A model generated the notes under the pieces. That model made no database searches. It was not told where the DNA came from and worked only from the letters and a program-made list of their open reading frames with translations. Made by a program: the position numbers and the translations under genes. Below are positions 53,583 to 63,267 of a stretch of DNA of 64,000 nt, piece by piece (positions within the stretch are counted from its first letter, which is position 1; each line of letters begins with the position of its first letter). Location: NCBI RefSeq assembly GCF_040566555.1, contig NZ_JBEWYP010000001.1, forward strand, positions 310,001-374,000, in the 5' to 3' direction. This DNA is from Sediminicola sp040566555 (GTDB taxonomy: Bacteria > Bacteroidota > Bacteroidia > Flavobacteriales > Flavobacteriaceae).

Positions 53583-54539
53583 ATGAATATTATCACAGAT
53601 TCTTTATTGTCCATCGTTGTTCCTTTATATAATGAGGAAGACAATGCTGCGCTACTTACAAAAAAAATCCACGAAAGCCTGGAAGGTTACAATTATCAAA
53701 TTATCTATATCGATGATTTTTCTACCGACCACACTAGAAAAGTGGTCAAGGACCTGAAAGACGAAAAGGTGCATCTTATTGAATTAAAGAAGAATTACGG
53801 ACAAAGCTTGGCTTTGGCTGCAGGTATAGATTATGCAAAAGGGGAATATATAATTACCATGGATGGGGATCTTCAGAACGATCCCAGTGATATCCCACAA
53901 ATGCTGACCTATGCCGTAAGCGGGGAATATGATGTTGTAACAGGGATTCGCCAGAAAAGAAAAGATTCCCTGGTTAAAAAAATACCATCAAAAATTGCAA
54001 ATTTTTTGGTGCGAAGGGTTACTAAATTGGACATTAAAGATAATGGTTGTGCTTTAAAGGTTTTTACAAAAGATATTGCAAAAGACTTGAACCTATATGG
54101 TGAAATGCATAGGTTTATTACCTTATTGGCACACTTGGAAGGTGCACAGATAAAACAAGTACCCGTAAAACACCATGCAAGGCATGCAGGAGTTTCCAAA
54201 TACGGTTTGGAACGTGTTTTCAAAGTGGTGGCAGATATGATGTTGTTGCTGTTTATCCGAAAGTACTTCCAGAGGCCTATTCACCTCTTTGGTATTTTTG
54301 GTGTCCTATTGATCATTCTTGGATTTTTAATCAACATCTACCTCTTGGCCGTAAAATTGATGGGGGAAGATATTGGCACACGCCCTTTATTGATTTTTGG
54401 AATGATGTTCATCCTTGCGGGCATACAATTGTTTACTATTGGGATTGTCATGGAATTATTGATACGTACGTATTACGAATCACAAAGCAAGAGACCTTAC
54501 CGAATTAAAAAAGTATTCGTAGGTGATAAAGCATCGTAA
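53583..54539 (+). CDS. Family 2 glycosyltransferase, polyprenyl-phosphate type
   Basis: A 318-residue membrane-linked glycosyltransferase of the DPM1/GtrB/ArnC type. The catalytic domain (1-225) has SIVVPLYNEEDN, IDDFSTD, and ITMDGDLQNDPSD (acidic DxD-like). Two membrane helices follow (about 235-265 and 275-300). Such enzymes transfer a sugar from a nucleotide to undecaprenyl phosphate on the cytoplasmic face. It overlaps the next gene by 17 bp. Confidence 0.9.
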   Translation: MNIITDSLLSIVVPLYNEEDNAALLTKKIHESLEGYNYQIIYIDDFSTDHTRKVVKDLKDEKVHLIELKKNYGQSLALAAGIDYAKGEYIITMDGDLQNDPSDIPQMLTYAVSGEYDVVTGIRQKRKDSLVKKIPSKIANFLVRRVTKLDIKDNGCALKVFTKDIAKDLNLYGEMHRFITLLAHLEGAQIKQVPVKHHARHAGVSKYGLERVFKVVADMMLLLFIRKYFQRPIHLFGIFGVLLIILGFLINIYLLAVKLMGEDIGTRPLLIFGMMFILAGIQLFTIGIVMELLIRTYYESQSKRPYRIKKVFVGDKAS

Positions 54540-55395
54540 ACACCTCATCACCGCATTAAAAATTAGTATTAGTGCGGTTTTGATCTACTTTATATTTTCG
54601 AAAATCAATATCGAAGAGGTCGTACAGACTATAAAACGTACCCAGCCTATATATTTAGTAATGGCGATACTGGCTTTTGTGGTTTCCAAGGTCATATCTT
54701 CCTTCAGACTAAACCTATATTTTCACGAACTAAAAATTTACCTCACTCATAAGAGCAATCTTAAACTTTATCTGTTGGGAATGTTCTATAACCTATTTCT
54801 CCCGGGAGGTATTGGTGGAGATGCCTACAAAGGATACTTGATCAAGAAAAAGTTTGACATAGTGACCAAAAAGGTGGTCTCCGTATTGGTCCTTGATCGA
54901 TTGAGCGGGATGCTCCTTTTATTTATCTACGCCTGCCTCCTCGCCCTATTTTTAAATCAGGCAGATATACCGTTTCTTAAGGTCGTAGCTGTTGTAGGAA
55001 TGATTCTTAGTGTTGTGGTCTTCTGGATTTTGAACAAGAAGTTTTTCCCTTATGTCCTACCTGTTTTTTGGTCGTCCTTTGGTTATTCTGCATTGGTACA
55101 ATTGTTCCAATTGATCAGTGCTTTCTTAATATTGAAAGCACTACATCTAGAAGATAACACAGTGGCGTACCTATTTATATTCCTTATTTCGTCCATTGTT
55201 TCGGTATTACCGCTAACCATTGGCGGAATTGGAAGTAGGGAAGTAACTTTCTTCTATGGTGCAGCATGGTTGGCATTGGACCAAAATGCATCAATTGGCA
55301 TCAGTATGGTTTTCTTTTTGATTACGGCACTGGTATCTCTATTGGGTATAGTGTACCATTTTAAAAAACCGGAACTGGATACCTTTGAAGTTTAA
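54523..55395 (+). CDS. Flippase-like (LPG synthase TM/UPF0104) membrane protein
   Basis: A 290-residue polytopic protein of the lysylphosphatidylglycerol-synthase transmembrane/UPF0104 family, with FRLNLYFHELKIYLTH, LFLPGGIGGDAYKGYLIKK (the GGxGGDxYK mark) and SVLPLTIGGIGSREVTFFYG (shown in parts). It starts at GTG 54523 inside the GT2 gene, so it is translationally coupled. In this setting it may flip the lipid-linked sugar made by GT2. Its stop overlaps that of the convergent GT39 gene by 4 bp. Confidence 0.87.
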   Translation: MIKHRKHLITALKISISAVLIYFIFSKINIEEVVQTIKRTQPIYLVMAILAFVVSKVISSFRLNLYFHELKIYLTHKSNLKLYLLGMFYNLFLPGGIGGDAYKGYLIKKKFDIVTKKVVSVLVLDRLSGMLLLFIYACLLALFLNQADIPFLKVVAVVGMILSVVVFWILNKKFFPYVLPVFWSSFGYSALVQLFQLISAFLILKALHLEDNTVAYLFIFLISSIVSVLPLTIGGIGSREVTFFYGAAWLALDQNASIGISMVFFLITALVSLLGIVYHFKKPELDTFEV

Positions 55396-57050
55396 TTGAT
55401 ATGCACCAAGTACATTTTGTCCACTATATTTTTGCGCTTGGCCGGATCCATAAATTTGGCCTGTAACCTGGTAATTCTGAATTGGTCCACTACGTACCTT
55501 TTATCCCATGTGAAGCCTTCCTCGTCTAGTTTAAGCAGCTCATCGTTGGTAACATAGATCCATACATCACTTTTCTCCCTAAGATCCTGTAAGGAAGCCA
55601 TGGCCACGGGACGCTTATTATAGAAGTCCAATGCCCAAGTATACATCGGAGACACCTTGTAGATATCTTCCACCGGTATCTCTTGTTCTGCCACAATTTT
55701 GGCCATATTGGATCCTCCTTGATACTTTAATAAAGACGGATAAAAATGAAGGTTTAGTATAGCGTTTAGCAACAGTGATGTGTATATCCCTATAGTGAAC
55801 ACTCTAATGGCATAGTCCTCCTTCTTCAGACAAAAATAGACGATCACAGCCAACAGGATCCCCAATAAAACAAAGGAAAGTGTTGTTTGCAGTTTAAAGA
55901 CAAAGAGGCACAAAAGAAGCACCGCAATAAATACAATAGCCAAAATAAAATACTGCAGTCCTAAAAATATCTTTTTCGTTTTCTGACTGCCGGTCTCATA
56001 CATCTTGAAGAGATAAGAAGCCGTCAAGATAGAGAACAAAGGCATGGTAATATTTAGGTAATGGGGCAGTTTAAACTGTGCAAAACTTATGATAATGAAA
56101 ATAAGTGTTATCCCTCCAACCGTTAAAAATTCTGTAGTGGGATCATACTTAAATTTTAATTGATACAATTTTTTCAGTCGTGTCCAATAGGCCGCTATCC
56201 CAAGTAATGTCCATGGTAAAAACACCCATAGAAACGTGTGGAAGAAAAAGAAGAAATCACTACTATTCTTCCCCACTCCCTCACCGCTCAAGCGTTCAAA
56301 ACTTTGTTCCCAGAAAATAAAGAAAATACCACTTCGGTGGTCCTTCCCACGAATAACCTTTTCGGGATGTAGGTCGAACTGGTGATAGTAAGCATACAGC
56401 ATGGGTGTAATGGTAATCGCAAAAATCACCAAGGCCACCAAGACGCGCCAATTAACCAAGGAAAGCCATTTTCTAGTGTAGGCCAAATGACATAAAATGG
56501 GAAAACCAATAACCAAAATAGCGATCTGGCCTTTGGTGGAAAATGCTATCCCTGCCCCAAATGCTCCTAATATTATTGACTGCAATTTGTGATGCTCTAT
56601 AAAAGCCACCAAATGCCAAATGGCAAAAATGGTAAAACCTGTAAGTACCGCATCGGTACGCACATCCATGGTAGATAACATAATGGTCTGTGCGGTCATG
56701 AAGACCAAAGCCGCCAATTTTCCTGTAGCCCTATTGTATAACAATTTACCCAAACCATAGCAGCTATAGGCTCCCAATAAGGTAGATAGAATTCCTGGAA
56801 TGCGATAGGCCCATTCATTAATACCAAATAGTTTGAAGGAAATTGCCGCAAGCCAATAGTGCATATGAGGCTTATCCAAATATTCTTCGGGACCTTTAAA
56901 AAGACTTAGAAAATCGTTCTCTTGGACCATGCGCATGGCCATGACGGCAAATTGGGCGGAGTCGTTTTCAAGAAGGGTAACGAACATTCCGGCCACATAG
57001 ACCAAAATAACAAAAGTTAATAAAAACCAATACCTTGTTTTAGAAATCAT
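55392..57050 (-). CDS. Family 39 glycosyltransferase (ArnT-like, lipid-sugar dependent)
   Basis: A 552-residue protein with 11-12 membrane helices. The N-terminal DDE-like acidic loop LLENDSAQFAVMAM and KPHMHYWL are the GT39/ArnT catalytic region. I start at ATG 57050; a TTG at 57071 also exists. Enzymes of this family take the sugar from undecaprenyl-phosphate on the outer face and add it to lipid A or protein. With the convergent GT2 and flippase-like genes it gives a plausible complete pathway. The gene overlaps the PAP2 gene by 11 bp. Confidence 0.87.
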   Translation of the reverse strand: MISKTRYWFLLTFVILVYVAGMFVTLLENDSAQFAVMAMRMVQENDFLSLFKGPEEYLDKPHMHYWLAAISFKLFGINEWAYRIPGILSTLLGAYSCYGLGKLLYNRATGKLAALVFMTAQTIMLSTMDVRTDAVLTGFTIFAIWHLVAFIEHHKLQSIILGAFGAGIAFSTKGQIAILVIGFPILCHLAYTRKWLSLVNWRVLVALVIFAITITPMLYAYYHQFDLHPEKVIRGKDHRSGIFFIFWEQSFERLSGEGVGKNSSDFFFFFHTFLWVFLPWTLLGIAAYWTRLKKLYQLKFKYDPTTEFLTVGGITLIFIIISFAQFKLPHYLNITMPLFSILTASYLFKMYETGSQKTKKIFLGLQYFILAIVFIAVLLLCLFVFKLQTTLSFVLLGILLAVIVYFCLKKEDYAIRVFTIGIYTSLLLNAILNLHFYPSLLKYQGGSNMAKIVAEQEIPVEDIYKVSPMYTWALDFYNKRPVAMASLQDLREKSDVWIYVTNDELLKLDEEGFTWDKRYVVDQFRITRLQAKFMDPAKRKNIVDKMYLVHIN

Positions 57051-57612
57051 AGAAGAATTTCTGAAGAGCAAATATATACAACTTTGTAAATAACCAGCTT
57101 AAAAATAAGCCTATTCCCATCCCTGTCAATATATCCAAAGGAAAATGGACTCCCACATATATTCTACTGTAAGCCACTACCGCAGCCCAAATAAATAAAA
57201 AGAGACCAATAAACTTATATTTTAAAGTCAATAACCTGGTGAAGAAAAAAGCCAACGCAAATGAGTTAGCCGCGTGGGCAGAGAAATAGCCATATTTACC
57301 TCCACAACTACTTTTTACCAAGCGCACCATCCCATTCAGTTCAGGATCATGGCAGGGCCGTAATCGCCCTACCCCGTATTTAAAAAAATTGGCCAATTGA
57401 TCGGTTGCCGTAATGAGCAATGCCACCGTTACCACGATCAACAGGGTCTTTTTGAGTCCAAAGCTCTTATATGAAGCAATTAGTAAAAACAGGTAGAGCG
57501 GTATGGAACTTAATTTGTTGGTCATGAACAACCAAAAGCCATCCCAGGTTGTGCTCCCCATGGCATTGAGAAACAAGAAAAATTGCTTATCGAGTTGTAC
57601 CAGTTGCTCCAT
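57040..57612 (-). CDS. PAP2 family membrane phosphatase
   Basis: A 190-residue membrane phosphatase with the three PAP2 motifs: KYGVGRLRPCHD, SAHAANSFA and SRIYVGVHFPLD. Such enzymes dephosphorylate undecaprenyl diphosphate (BacA-like role) or lipid A. It overlaps the GT39 gene downstream by 11 bp and follows the next small gene by 5 bp. Confidence 0.88.
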   Translation of the reverse strand: MEQLVQLDKQFFLFLNAMGSTTWDGFWLFMTNKLSSIPLYLFLLIASYKSFGLKKTLLIVVTVALLITATDQLANFFKYGVGRLRPCHDPELNGMVRLVKSSCGGKYGYFSAHAANSFALAFFFTRLLTLKYKFIGLFLFIWAAVVAYSRIYVGVHFPLDILTGMGIGLFLSWLFTKLYIFALQKFFYDF

Positions 57613-57617
57613 CCCTA

Positions 57618-57845
57618 TTAGTCCACGTATCTGGAAATTTCCCTGTCATAAAAAGCAGTAGCCTGCTCTATAAGGGTTTCTGCTTCAGCTTCAAGGTCTT
57701 TTTCGTCCTCTTTGGTAAAATCTTCCAACCACTCTACTTCATCATCTTCCAAATTGATGATAAATCTAGGGTACTCTGTATGAACAACAAATATTGCAGT
57801 AGGGTAATCGGTATTGTCACCCAGTAAAAATTTAGGAAAATCCAT
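57618..57845 (-). CDS. Small acidic conserved protein
   Basis: A 75-residue acidic protein (DDEVEWLEDFTKEDEKDLEAEAE-type centre, quoted as DDEVEWLEDFTKEDEKD) with an N-terminal beta part (FPKFLLGDNTDYPTAIFVVHTEYPR, as FPKFLLGDNTDYPTAI). No family name. It lies 5 bp upstream of the PAP2 gene and 17 bp downstream of the MATE gene, so all may form one minus-strand unit. Confidence 0.75.
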   Translation of the reverse strand: MDFPKFLLGDNTDYPTAIFVVHTEYPRFIINLEDDEVEWLEDFTKEDEKDLEAEAETLIEQATAFYDREISRYVD

Positions 57846-57862
57846 AGTCTTATTAATTTTAT

Positions 57863-59248
57863 CTATTTAATTTCTATTAGTGTATTGACAAGTAACTTTT
57901 TTGTAAGATAATTGAACCGAATATACAACATTATTGCAGAGGCAGTTAAGCCAGCCAATAGTCCAATCCATATTCCCGTACTGCGCAATGGGGTATACAA
58001 TCCCAAATAAAAACTAACAGGAAATCCGATCAGCCAATAAGCAATAAATGTCATGATTGTGGGAATCTTCACATCCTGGAGTCCTCGCAATGCTCCTAGA
58101 ATTACAACCTGTAAACCGTCCGAAATCTGAAAAAATGCGGCAACCAATATTAACTCAGCGGCCATGATGATCACCTCGGTATTGTCTGCACTATTGGCAA
58201 GATCGTTGACATCCAAATAAATTGTTGGCAACCAATCTTTGAACAAAAGGAACAAGGTCGCAAAAACAATTTCCAATAAAAATGTCAAAAAGAATATGGA
58301 AATGGCTATCCGCCTTAGATCTTGAAAATTCTTCAACCCTTTTTGGTTGCCCACACGTATCATGGCCGCCACTCCAAGTCCCATCCCCACCATAAAGGTC
58401 ATGCTGGACAAGTTCAACGCAATTTGATTTGCTGCTTGTGAATTTTTACCCAATACCCCGCTCAACCAGATAGCTCCCGTAAAAATGCCCACCTCAAAGA
58501 ACATTTGTAGGGCCGAAGGAAACCCGAGGTCGATGATTTTTTTCATGACCTTTTTTTCCATGTTCCGGAAGTTGAACCCCGTAACATAATCATGGAATTT
58601 CTTTTTATTTTTTAGGAGGACCCATATATAAATGACCATCACAATCCTAGAAATCAATGTTCCCAGTGCCGCACCAACGATTCCCATTTTTGGGAATCCG
58701 AAGGAGCCAAAAATCAATAAATAGTTAAGAACAATATTCACGATATTGGCAATTACCGTTGCATACATTGGGTATTTGGTCTGGGAAAGCCCCTCTGAAA
58801 ATTGTTTGAAGGCTTGAAAGATAATCAAGGGAACCAAAGAAAAGGCTACCAAGTCTAAGTAGGGCATCGCCAATTCAACAACCTCTGGCGGCTGCTTCAT
58901 CATATACATCAGCGGCTTGGACAACATAATCAAGCCAAAAAGGGACAACCCCAATCCTGTGCAAAGCACCAATCCGTGCTTTAAGGCACTTTTCCCAACT
59001 TCTTTATTTCCTGCGCCGTCCGCTTCTGCTACCAGAGGAGTAATAGCTGTAGAGAATCCGATACCAAGAGACATCGCAATAAAAACAAAGCTATTTCCCA
59101 GAGAGACTGCGGCCAATTCTGCAGTACCTAACTGGCCTACCATTATATTATCTGCAAATGCCACGAAGGTATGACCCAGCATCCCCAAAATGACAGGGAA
59201 AGACAATTGTAAGTTATAACGGAATTCTTTAGTATACTGCTTGAACAA
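57863..59248 (-). CDS. MATE family multidrug/Na+ efflux transporter
   Basis: A 461-residue, 12-helix transporter. It has the MATE marks LSFPVILGMLGHTFVAFADNIMVGQLGTAELAAVSLG (as FADNIMVGQLGTAELAAVS) in helix 1-2 and the second-half copy GFPSALQMFFEVGIFTGA. The start is TTG 59248; the next ATG would cut helix 1. It exports cationic drugs in exchange for Na+ or H+. A -7 box lies 19 bp upstream. Confidence 0.9.
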   Translation of the reverse strand: MFKQYTKEFRYNLQLSFPVILGMLGHTFVAFADNIMVGQLGTAELAAVSLGNSFVFIAMSLGIGFSTAITPLVAEADGAGNKEVGKSALKHGLVLCTGLGLSLFGLIMLSKPLMYMMKQPPEVVELAMPYLDLVAFSLVPLIIFQAFKQFSEGLSQTKYPMYATVIANIVNIVLNYLLIFGSFGFPKMGIVGAALGTLISRIVMVIYIWVLLKNKKKFHDYVTGFNFRNMEKKVMKKIIDLGFPSALQMFFEVGIFTGAIWLSGVLGKNSQAANQIALNLSSMTFMVGMGLGVAAMIRVGNQKGLKNFQDLRRIAISIFFLTFLLEIVFATLFLLFKDWLPTIYLDVNDLANSADNTEVIIMAAELILVAAFFQISDGLQVVILGALRGLQDVKIPTIMTFIAYWLIGFPVSFYLGLYTPLRSTGIWIGLLAGLTASAIMLYIRFNYLTKKLLVNTLIEIK

Positions 59249-59267
59249 GGTTTCAATTTTGGAAGTG

Positions 59268-59275
59268 CAAATATA
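59268..59275 (-). promoter_or_regulatory. Candidate -7 box for the MATE gene
   Basis: Minus-strand TATATTTG fits TAnnTTTG, 19 bp before the TTG start at 59248. The rest of the 220-bp divergent gap shows no clear element. Confidence 0.4.
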
Positions 59276-59468
59276 GAAGTTACCACGGTTTTAATGGTGC
59301 GTAATCTTGAATAAAATTGGGACAAATGAGTCCCAGATCTGTGATCCATAGTTTCAAAACAGATATGAACCTAGAATACAGTTTATCCCTAATATTTAAG
59401 AATCCCTTTTTTGTTGATTTTTCAGTATTTTAGAGATACCTAACGGCAAAAGCGATAACCTCCACTAA

Positions 59469-61964
59469 ATGTCCATCGATAATTTTGAGATCACAGGCCT
59501 TACTGATGAACAAGTACTCCAATCAAGGGCTTCTTATGGACAGAACAAACTAGTTTTCGAAAAAGAAAATAGATTCCTCGATGCCTTAAGAAGTCTTGCC
59601 AAAGAACCCATGGTAATTTTACTCTTGGTGGCTTCGGTGATTTACTTTGCCAGCGGGGATTATGGGGATGGGATTTTCTTGGCCATTGCCATTGTCATGG
59701 TAGCTTCTATTTCCCTATATCAAGATTCCAGGAGTCGTGATGCTCTTCAAAAATTAAAAGATTTTACCCAGCCACATTCCAAGGTGTATAGAAATGGCGA
59801 GGTCATTGAAATTAAAAGTGAAGAACTAGTTGTTGGGGACAGTCTCATTGTAGATGAGGGCAGTACTATCCCAGCCGATGGCACCATTATTCATTCCAAT
59901 GATTTTTCGGTAAATGAATCCATTCTTACTGGGGAATCCCTATCCGTCTATAAAGATGTAACAAATGATGACAGTTGCATTTACCTTGGCACAACAGTGG
60001 CCAGTGGCTTGGCAATAGCAACTATTACGGCAATTGGCAACAATACGGCCCTTGGTAAAATAGGAAAGAGTTTAGAGGATATTGAAAGTGAGAAGACCCC
60101 GCTTGAGTTACAAATAGGGAATTTTGTAAAAAAAATGGTTTTTTGGGGAGCCATGGTATTTTTAGTGGTTTGGGGTATCAACTACGCCCAATCCCTTGAC
60201 CTTCTGGATAGTTTACTTAAAGCTCTCACCCTTGCAATGAGTATTTTACCCGAGGAGATTCCCGTGGCCTTTACCACATTTATGGCCTTGGGCGCTTGGC
60301 GGTTAATGAAGTTGGGGGTTGTGGTCAAACAAATGAAAACAGTAGAAACGCTCGGTAGTGCTACAGTGATCTGTACAGATAAAACAGGTACCATCACCCA
60401 GAATAAAATGAGTTTGGCCCGAGTCTATGTTTTAGGTGCCGAAAAAATTACCAATCCAGAACAAGAATTATCCACTGAGGAAAAAGAATTGCTAAGACTT
60501 GCAATGTGGGCTAGTGAACCCATCCCTTTTGATCCTATGGAACTGGCGTTGCATGAATCCTATGCCCAAAACTTTCCTCTTGACGAAAGGCCGGACTATA
60601 AGATGGTTCATGAGTACCCCTTGGGCGGTAAGCCCCCCATGATGACCCACCTCTTTGAAAATTCATCGGGAAATCGCATCATCGCGGCCAAAGGCGCGCC
60701 AGAAGCTTTTCTGGATATATCGAACCTTACCGAGGTAGAGAAAGATGTTATTTCCAATACTATTATTGATCTGGCAAGAAACGGCTACCGAATTTTAGGG
60801 GTAGGCGAGGCTGAATTTGACGGGGACAAGTATCCGAAAAAACAACAGCAATTTACCTTTTCCTTTAAAGGGCTCGTAGCCTTTTATGATCCACCAAAAG
60901 AAAATATAGCTTCAGTTTTTGAACATTTCCACGAAGCGGGAATTACCGTAAAAATTGTGACAGGTGATAATGCAGAGACGACTGAGGCCATTGCTAAACA
61001 GGTGAACTTTAGGGGATATAAAAAAAGCATCTCCGGAGATGACCTCATGAAATTACAGGACGATGAATTACAGGAGTGTGTAAAAGAAACCCAAATTTTC
61101 ACACGTATGTTTCCAGACGCTAAAATGAGAATCATCAATGCATTAAAAGCCAACAATGAGGTTGTGGTAATGACGGGTGATGGTGTCAACGATGGCCCTG
61201 CCCTAAAGGCAGCACATATTGGAGTGGCCATGGGTAAAAAAGGAACTGAAATTGCTAAACAGGCTGCGTCCCTCATATTGGTCGATGATGACCTGGCCAA
61301 AATGGTAGATGCCATTGCCATGGGAAGAAAAATTTATACCAACCTTAAAAAGGCCATTCAATATGTCATATCCATTCATATCCCTATAATACTTACCGTA
61401 TTTATTCCACTGGCCTTGGGCTGGTTATATCCCAACATCTTCACCCCTGTTCATGTGATTCTCTTAGAATTGATAATGGGTCCTACTTGTTCAATTATCT
61501 ATGAAAATGAGCCCATGGAAAAAAATACCATGATCCAAAAACCCCGACCTTTTTCAAAAACATTCTTCAGTTGGAGGGAATTAATGACCAGTGTTATTCA
61601 GGGACTGGCTATTACGGCAGGGACCTTAACAGTTTACCAATTAGCCGTTTCCAATTATTTTACTGAAAATACAACTAGGGCAATGGTATTCACCACCTTG
61701 ATAGCTGCAAATATTTTCCTGACCTTGGTAAACAGATCTTTCTACTTTTCCGCTCTTACCACTTTGAAATACAAGAATAATTTAGTGGGACTCATCATTG
61801 GCATTACCGTAGCACTTACGGGGGTCTTGCTATATATAGATCCCTTTACCGCATTTTTTCAATTTGAAAGCCTCACCAGCGACCAGTTATGGACCAGCAT
61901 TGGGATTGGGTTTATATCCGTGATATGGTATGAACTTGTAAAAGCGATCAAAAGGAGCCGCTAG
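59469..61964 (+). CDS. Cation-translocating P-type ATPase (P2 type)
   Basis: An 831-residue pump with the N-terminal domain (about 1-45), helices 1-2 (about 50-95), the A-domain motif ILTGES, the helix 4 motif ILPEEIPVAFT, the phosphorylation site at D304 in ICTDKTGT, and the hinge TGDGVNDGPALKAAHIGVAMG. Six C-terminal helices are present. The PEEIP motif instead of the SERCA PEGLP makes the ion (Ca2+, Na+/K+, or Mn2+) uncertain. It is a monocistronic gene. Confidence 0.9.
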   Translation: MSIDNFEITGLTDEQVLQSRASYGQNKLVFEKENRFLDALRSLAKEPMVILLLVASVIYFASGDYGDGIFLAIAIVMVASISLYQDSRSRDALQKLKDFTQPHSKVYRNGEVIEIKSEELVVGDSLIVDEGSTIPADGTIIHSNDFSVNESILTGESLSVYKDVTNDDSCIYLGTTVASGLAIATITAIGNNTALGKIGKSLEDIESEKTPLELQIGNFVKKMVFWGAMVFLVVWGINYAQSLDLLDSLLKALTLAMSILPEEIPVAFTTFMALGAWRLMKLGVVVKQMKTVETLGSATVICTDKTGTITQNKMSLARVYVLGAEKITNPEQELSTEEKELLRLAMWASEPIPFDPMELALHESYAQNFPLDERPDYKMVHEYPLGGKPPMMTHLFENSSGNRIIAAKGAPEAFLDISNLTEVEKDVISNTIIDLARNGYRILGVGEAEFDGDKYPKKQQQFTFSFKGLVAFYDPPKENIASVFEHFHEAGITVKIVTGDNAETTEAIAKQVNFRGYKKSISGDDLMKLQDDELQECVKETQIFTRMFPDAKMRIINALKANNEVVVMTGDGVNDGPALKAAHIGVAMGKKGTEIAKQAASLILVDDDLAKMVDAIAMGRKIYTNLKKAIQYVISIHIPIILTVFIPLALGWLYPNIFTPVHVILLELIMGPTCSIIYENEPMEKNTMIQKPRPFSKTFFSWRELMTSVIQGLAITAGTLTVYQLAVSNYFTENTTRAMVFTTLIAANIFLTLVNRSFYFSALTTLKYKNNLVGLIIGITVALTGVLLYIDPFTAFFQFESLTSDQLWTSIGIGFISVIWYELVKAIKRSR

Positions 61965-62038
61965 TGTCTTATACCTATATTTTAAATAGTATAGGTCATA
62001 CGTAATAGCTGGACAGATGACCTCGACGTAAGTTTTGA

Positions 62039-62812
62039 TCAAAGCTGTTTGGCCTCTTCCCAAAAGACATCCATTTCGGAAAGGGTCATATCTTTTAGGG
62101 CCTTACCTTGTTCTTTCGCCTTCTCTTCTAAATATTGAAATCTTTTAATGAATTTTTTATTGGTACGTTCCAAAGCGTTTTCGGGATTGATATTCAAGAA
62201 TCTGGCATAATTCACCATAGAAAACAGCACATCACCAAATTCGGCCTCCATGGCGTCTGCATTCCCTGATTTCACCTCATCCTGGAATTCCCCCAACTCT
62301 TCTTGTACCTTTTCCCAAACCTGTTCCGGTTTTTCCCAATCAAAACCTACTCCGGCCACCTTGTCTTGAATTCGGTTAGATTTAACCAATGCCGGAAGAC
62401 TACTGGGCACCCCCTCTAGAACACTTTTTTTACCTTCCTTTAATTTTATTTTTTCCCAATTCTGCTTTACCTCTTCCTCATTGGCAACTTTGACATCCCC
62501 ATAAATATGTGGGTGTCTATTGATAAGCTTTTCACAGATGTCATTGGCTACATCAGCTATATCAAATGAGTTGGTCTCACTTCCAATCTTAGCGTAAAAA
62601 ACGATGTGCAATAGCACATCTCCCAATTCCTTTTTTACTTCTTGCAGGTCATTGTCCAATATAGCATCACCCAATTCATAGGTTTCCTCAATGGTAAGAT
62701 GCCTAAGGGTTTGCATCGTTTGCTTTTGGTCCCAAGGACATTTGGCCCGGAGTTCATCCATTATGGTCAATAAACGGTCAAAGGCTTGTAATTGGGAGGC
62801 TCTCGAATTCAT
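62039..62812 (-). CDS. mazG: Nucleoside triphosphate pyrophosphohydrolase MazG
   Basis: A 257-residue enzyme with two MazG domains that hydrolyses (d)NTPs to NMPs and PPi, clearing non-canonical nucleotides. Metal-binding residues lie in RHLTIEETYELGDAI and KKELGDVLLHIVFYAK in the first domain and in ELGEFQDEV and EFGDVLFSMVNYARF in the second. It is single on its strand, with a -7 box 22 bp upstream. Confidence 0.94.
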   Translation of the reverse strand: MNSRASQLQAFDRLLTIMDELRAKCPWDQKQTMQTLRHLTIEETYELGDAILDNDLQEVKKELGDVLLHIVFYAKIGSETNSFDIADVANDICEKLINRHPHIYGDVKVANEEEVKQNWEKIKLKEGKKSVLEGVPSSLPALVKSNRIQDKVAGVGFDWEKPEQVWEKVQEELGEFQDEVKSGNADAMEAEFGDVLFSMVNYARFLNINPENALERTNKKFIKRFQYLEEKAKEQGKALKDMTLSEMDVFWEEAKQL

Positions 62813-62834
62813 AAAAAAAGTTTTTGTAAAAATA

Positions 62835-62842
62835 CAAATCTA
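62835..62842 (-). promoter_or_regulatory. Candidate -7 box for mazG
   Basis: Minus-strand TAGATTTG fits TAnnTTTG; the ATG at 62812 is 22 bp downstream. No clear -33 TTG. Confidence 0.4.
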
Positions 62843-62915
62843 CCCTAGAAGCCCATGTACGATTTAATTGTTATTTTAGAGGAAGTTGTTCTAACAATAT
62901 GTAAAGGCACTCCCA

Positions 62916-63254
62916 ATGAACAAGGCAGACAAGCTTTTGGCCATTAAATTATTCCATACCTTGATCTGGCTATTTTTTGTCTGCATAATATTTTATGTCT
63001 TATATACTGGGATTACCAATACCATAAATTCCTTCACTTGGATAGCCATTGGATTGGTGATTGGCGAGGGCATTGTATTGCTGATTTTTAAGATGTTCTG
63101 TCCCTTGACAATTATAGCAAGAAAATACTCCGATTCGGAGAAAGACAATTTCGATATTTTTCTTCCAAATTGGTTGGCCAAATACAACAAGATCATCTTT
63201 ACAACACTATTTGTCATAGGCCTGGCAATTGTCCTCGTTCGAACGTTGTTATAG
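62916..63254 (+). CDS. Small membrane protein of unknown function
   Basis: A 112-residue protein with three hydrophobic segments (FHTLIWLFFVCIIFYVLYTG, FTWIAIGLVIGEGIVLLIF, and IIFTTLFVIGLAIVLVRTLL). A soluble loop between the second and third has YSDSEKDNFDIFLPNWLAKYNK. No family is recognised by me. A terminator follows. Confidence 0.75.
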   Translation: MNKADKLLAIKLFHTLIWLFFVCIIFYVLYTGITNTINSFTWIAIGLVIGEGIVLLIFKMFCPLTIIARKYSDSEKDNFDIFLPNWLAKYNKIIFTTLFVIGLAIVLVRTLL

Positions 63255-63267
63255 ATAATGGGAATAA

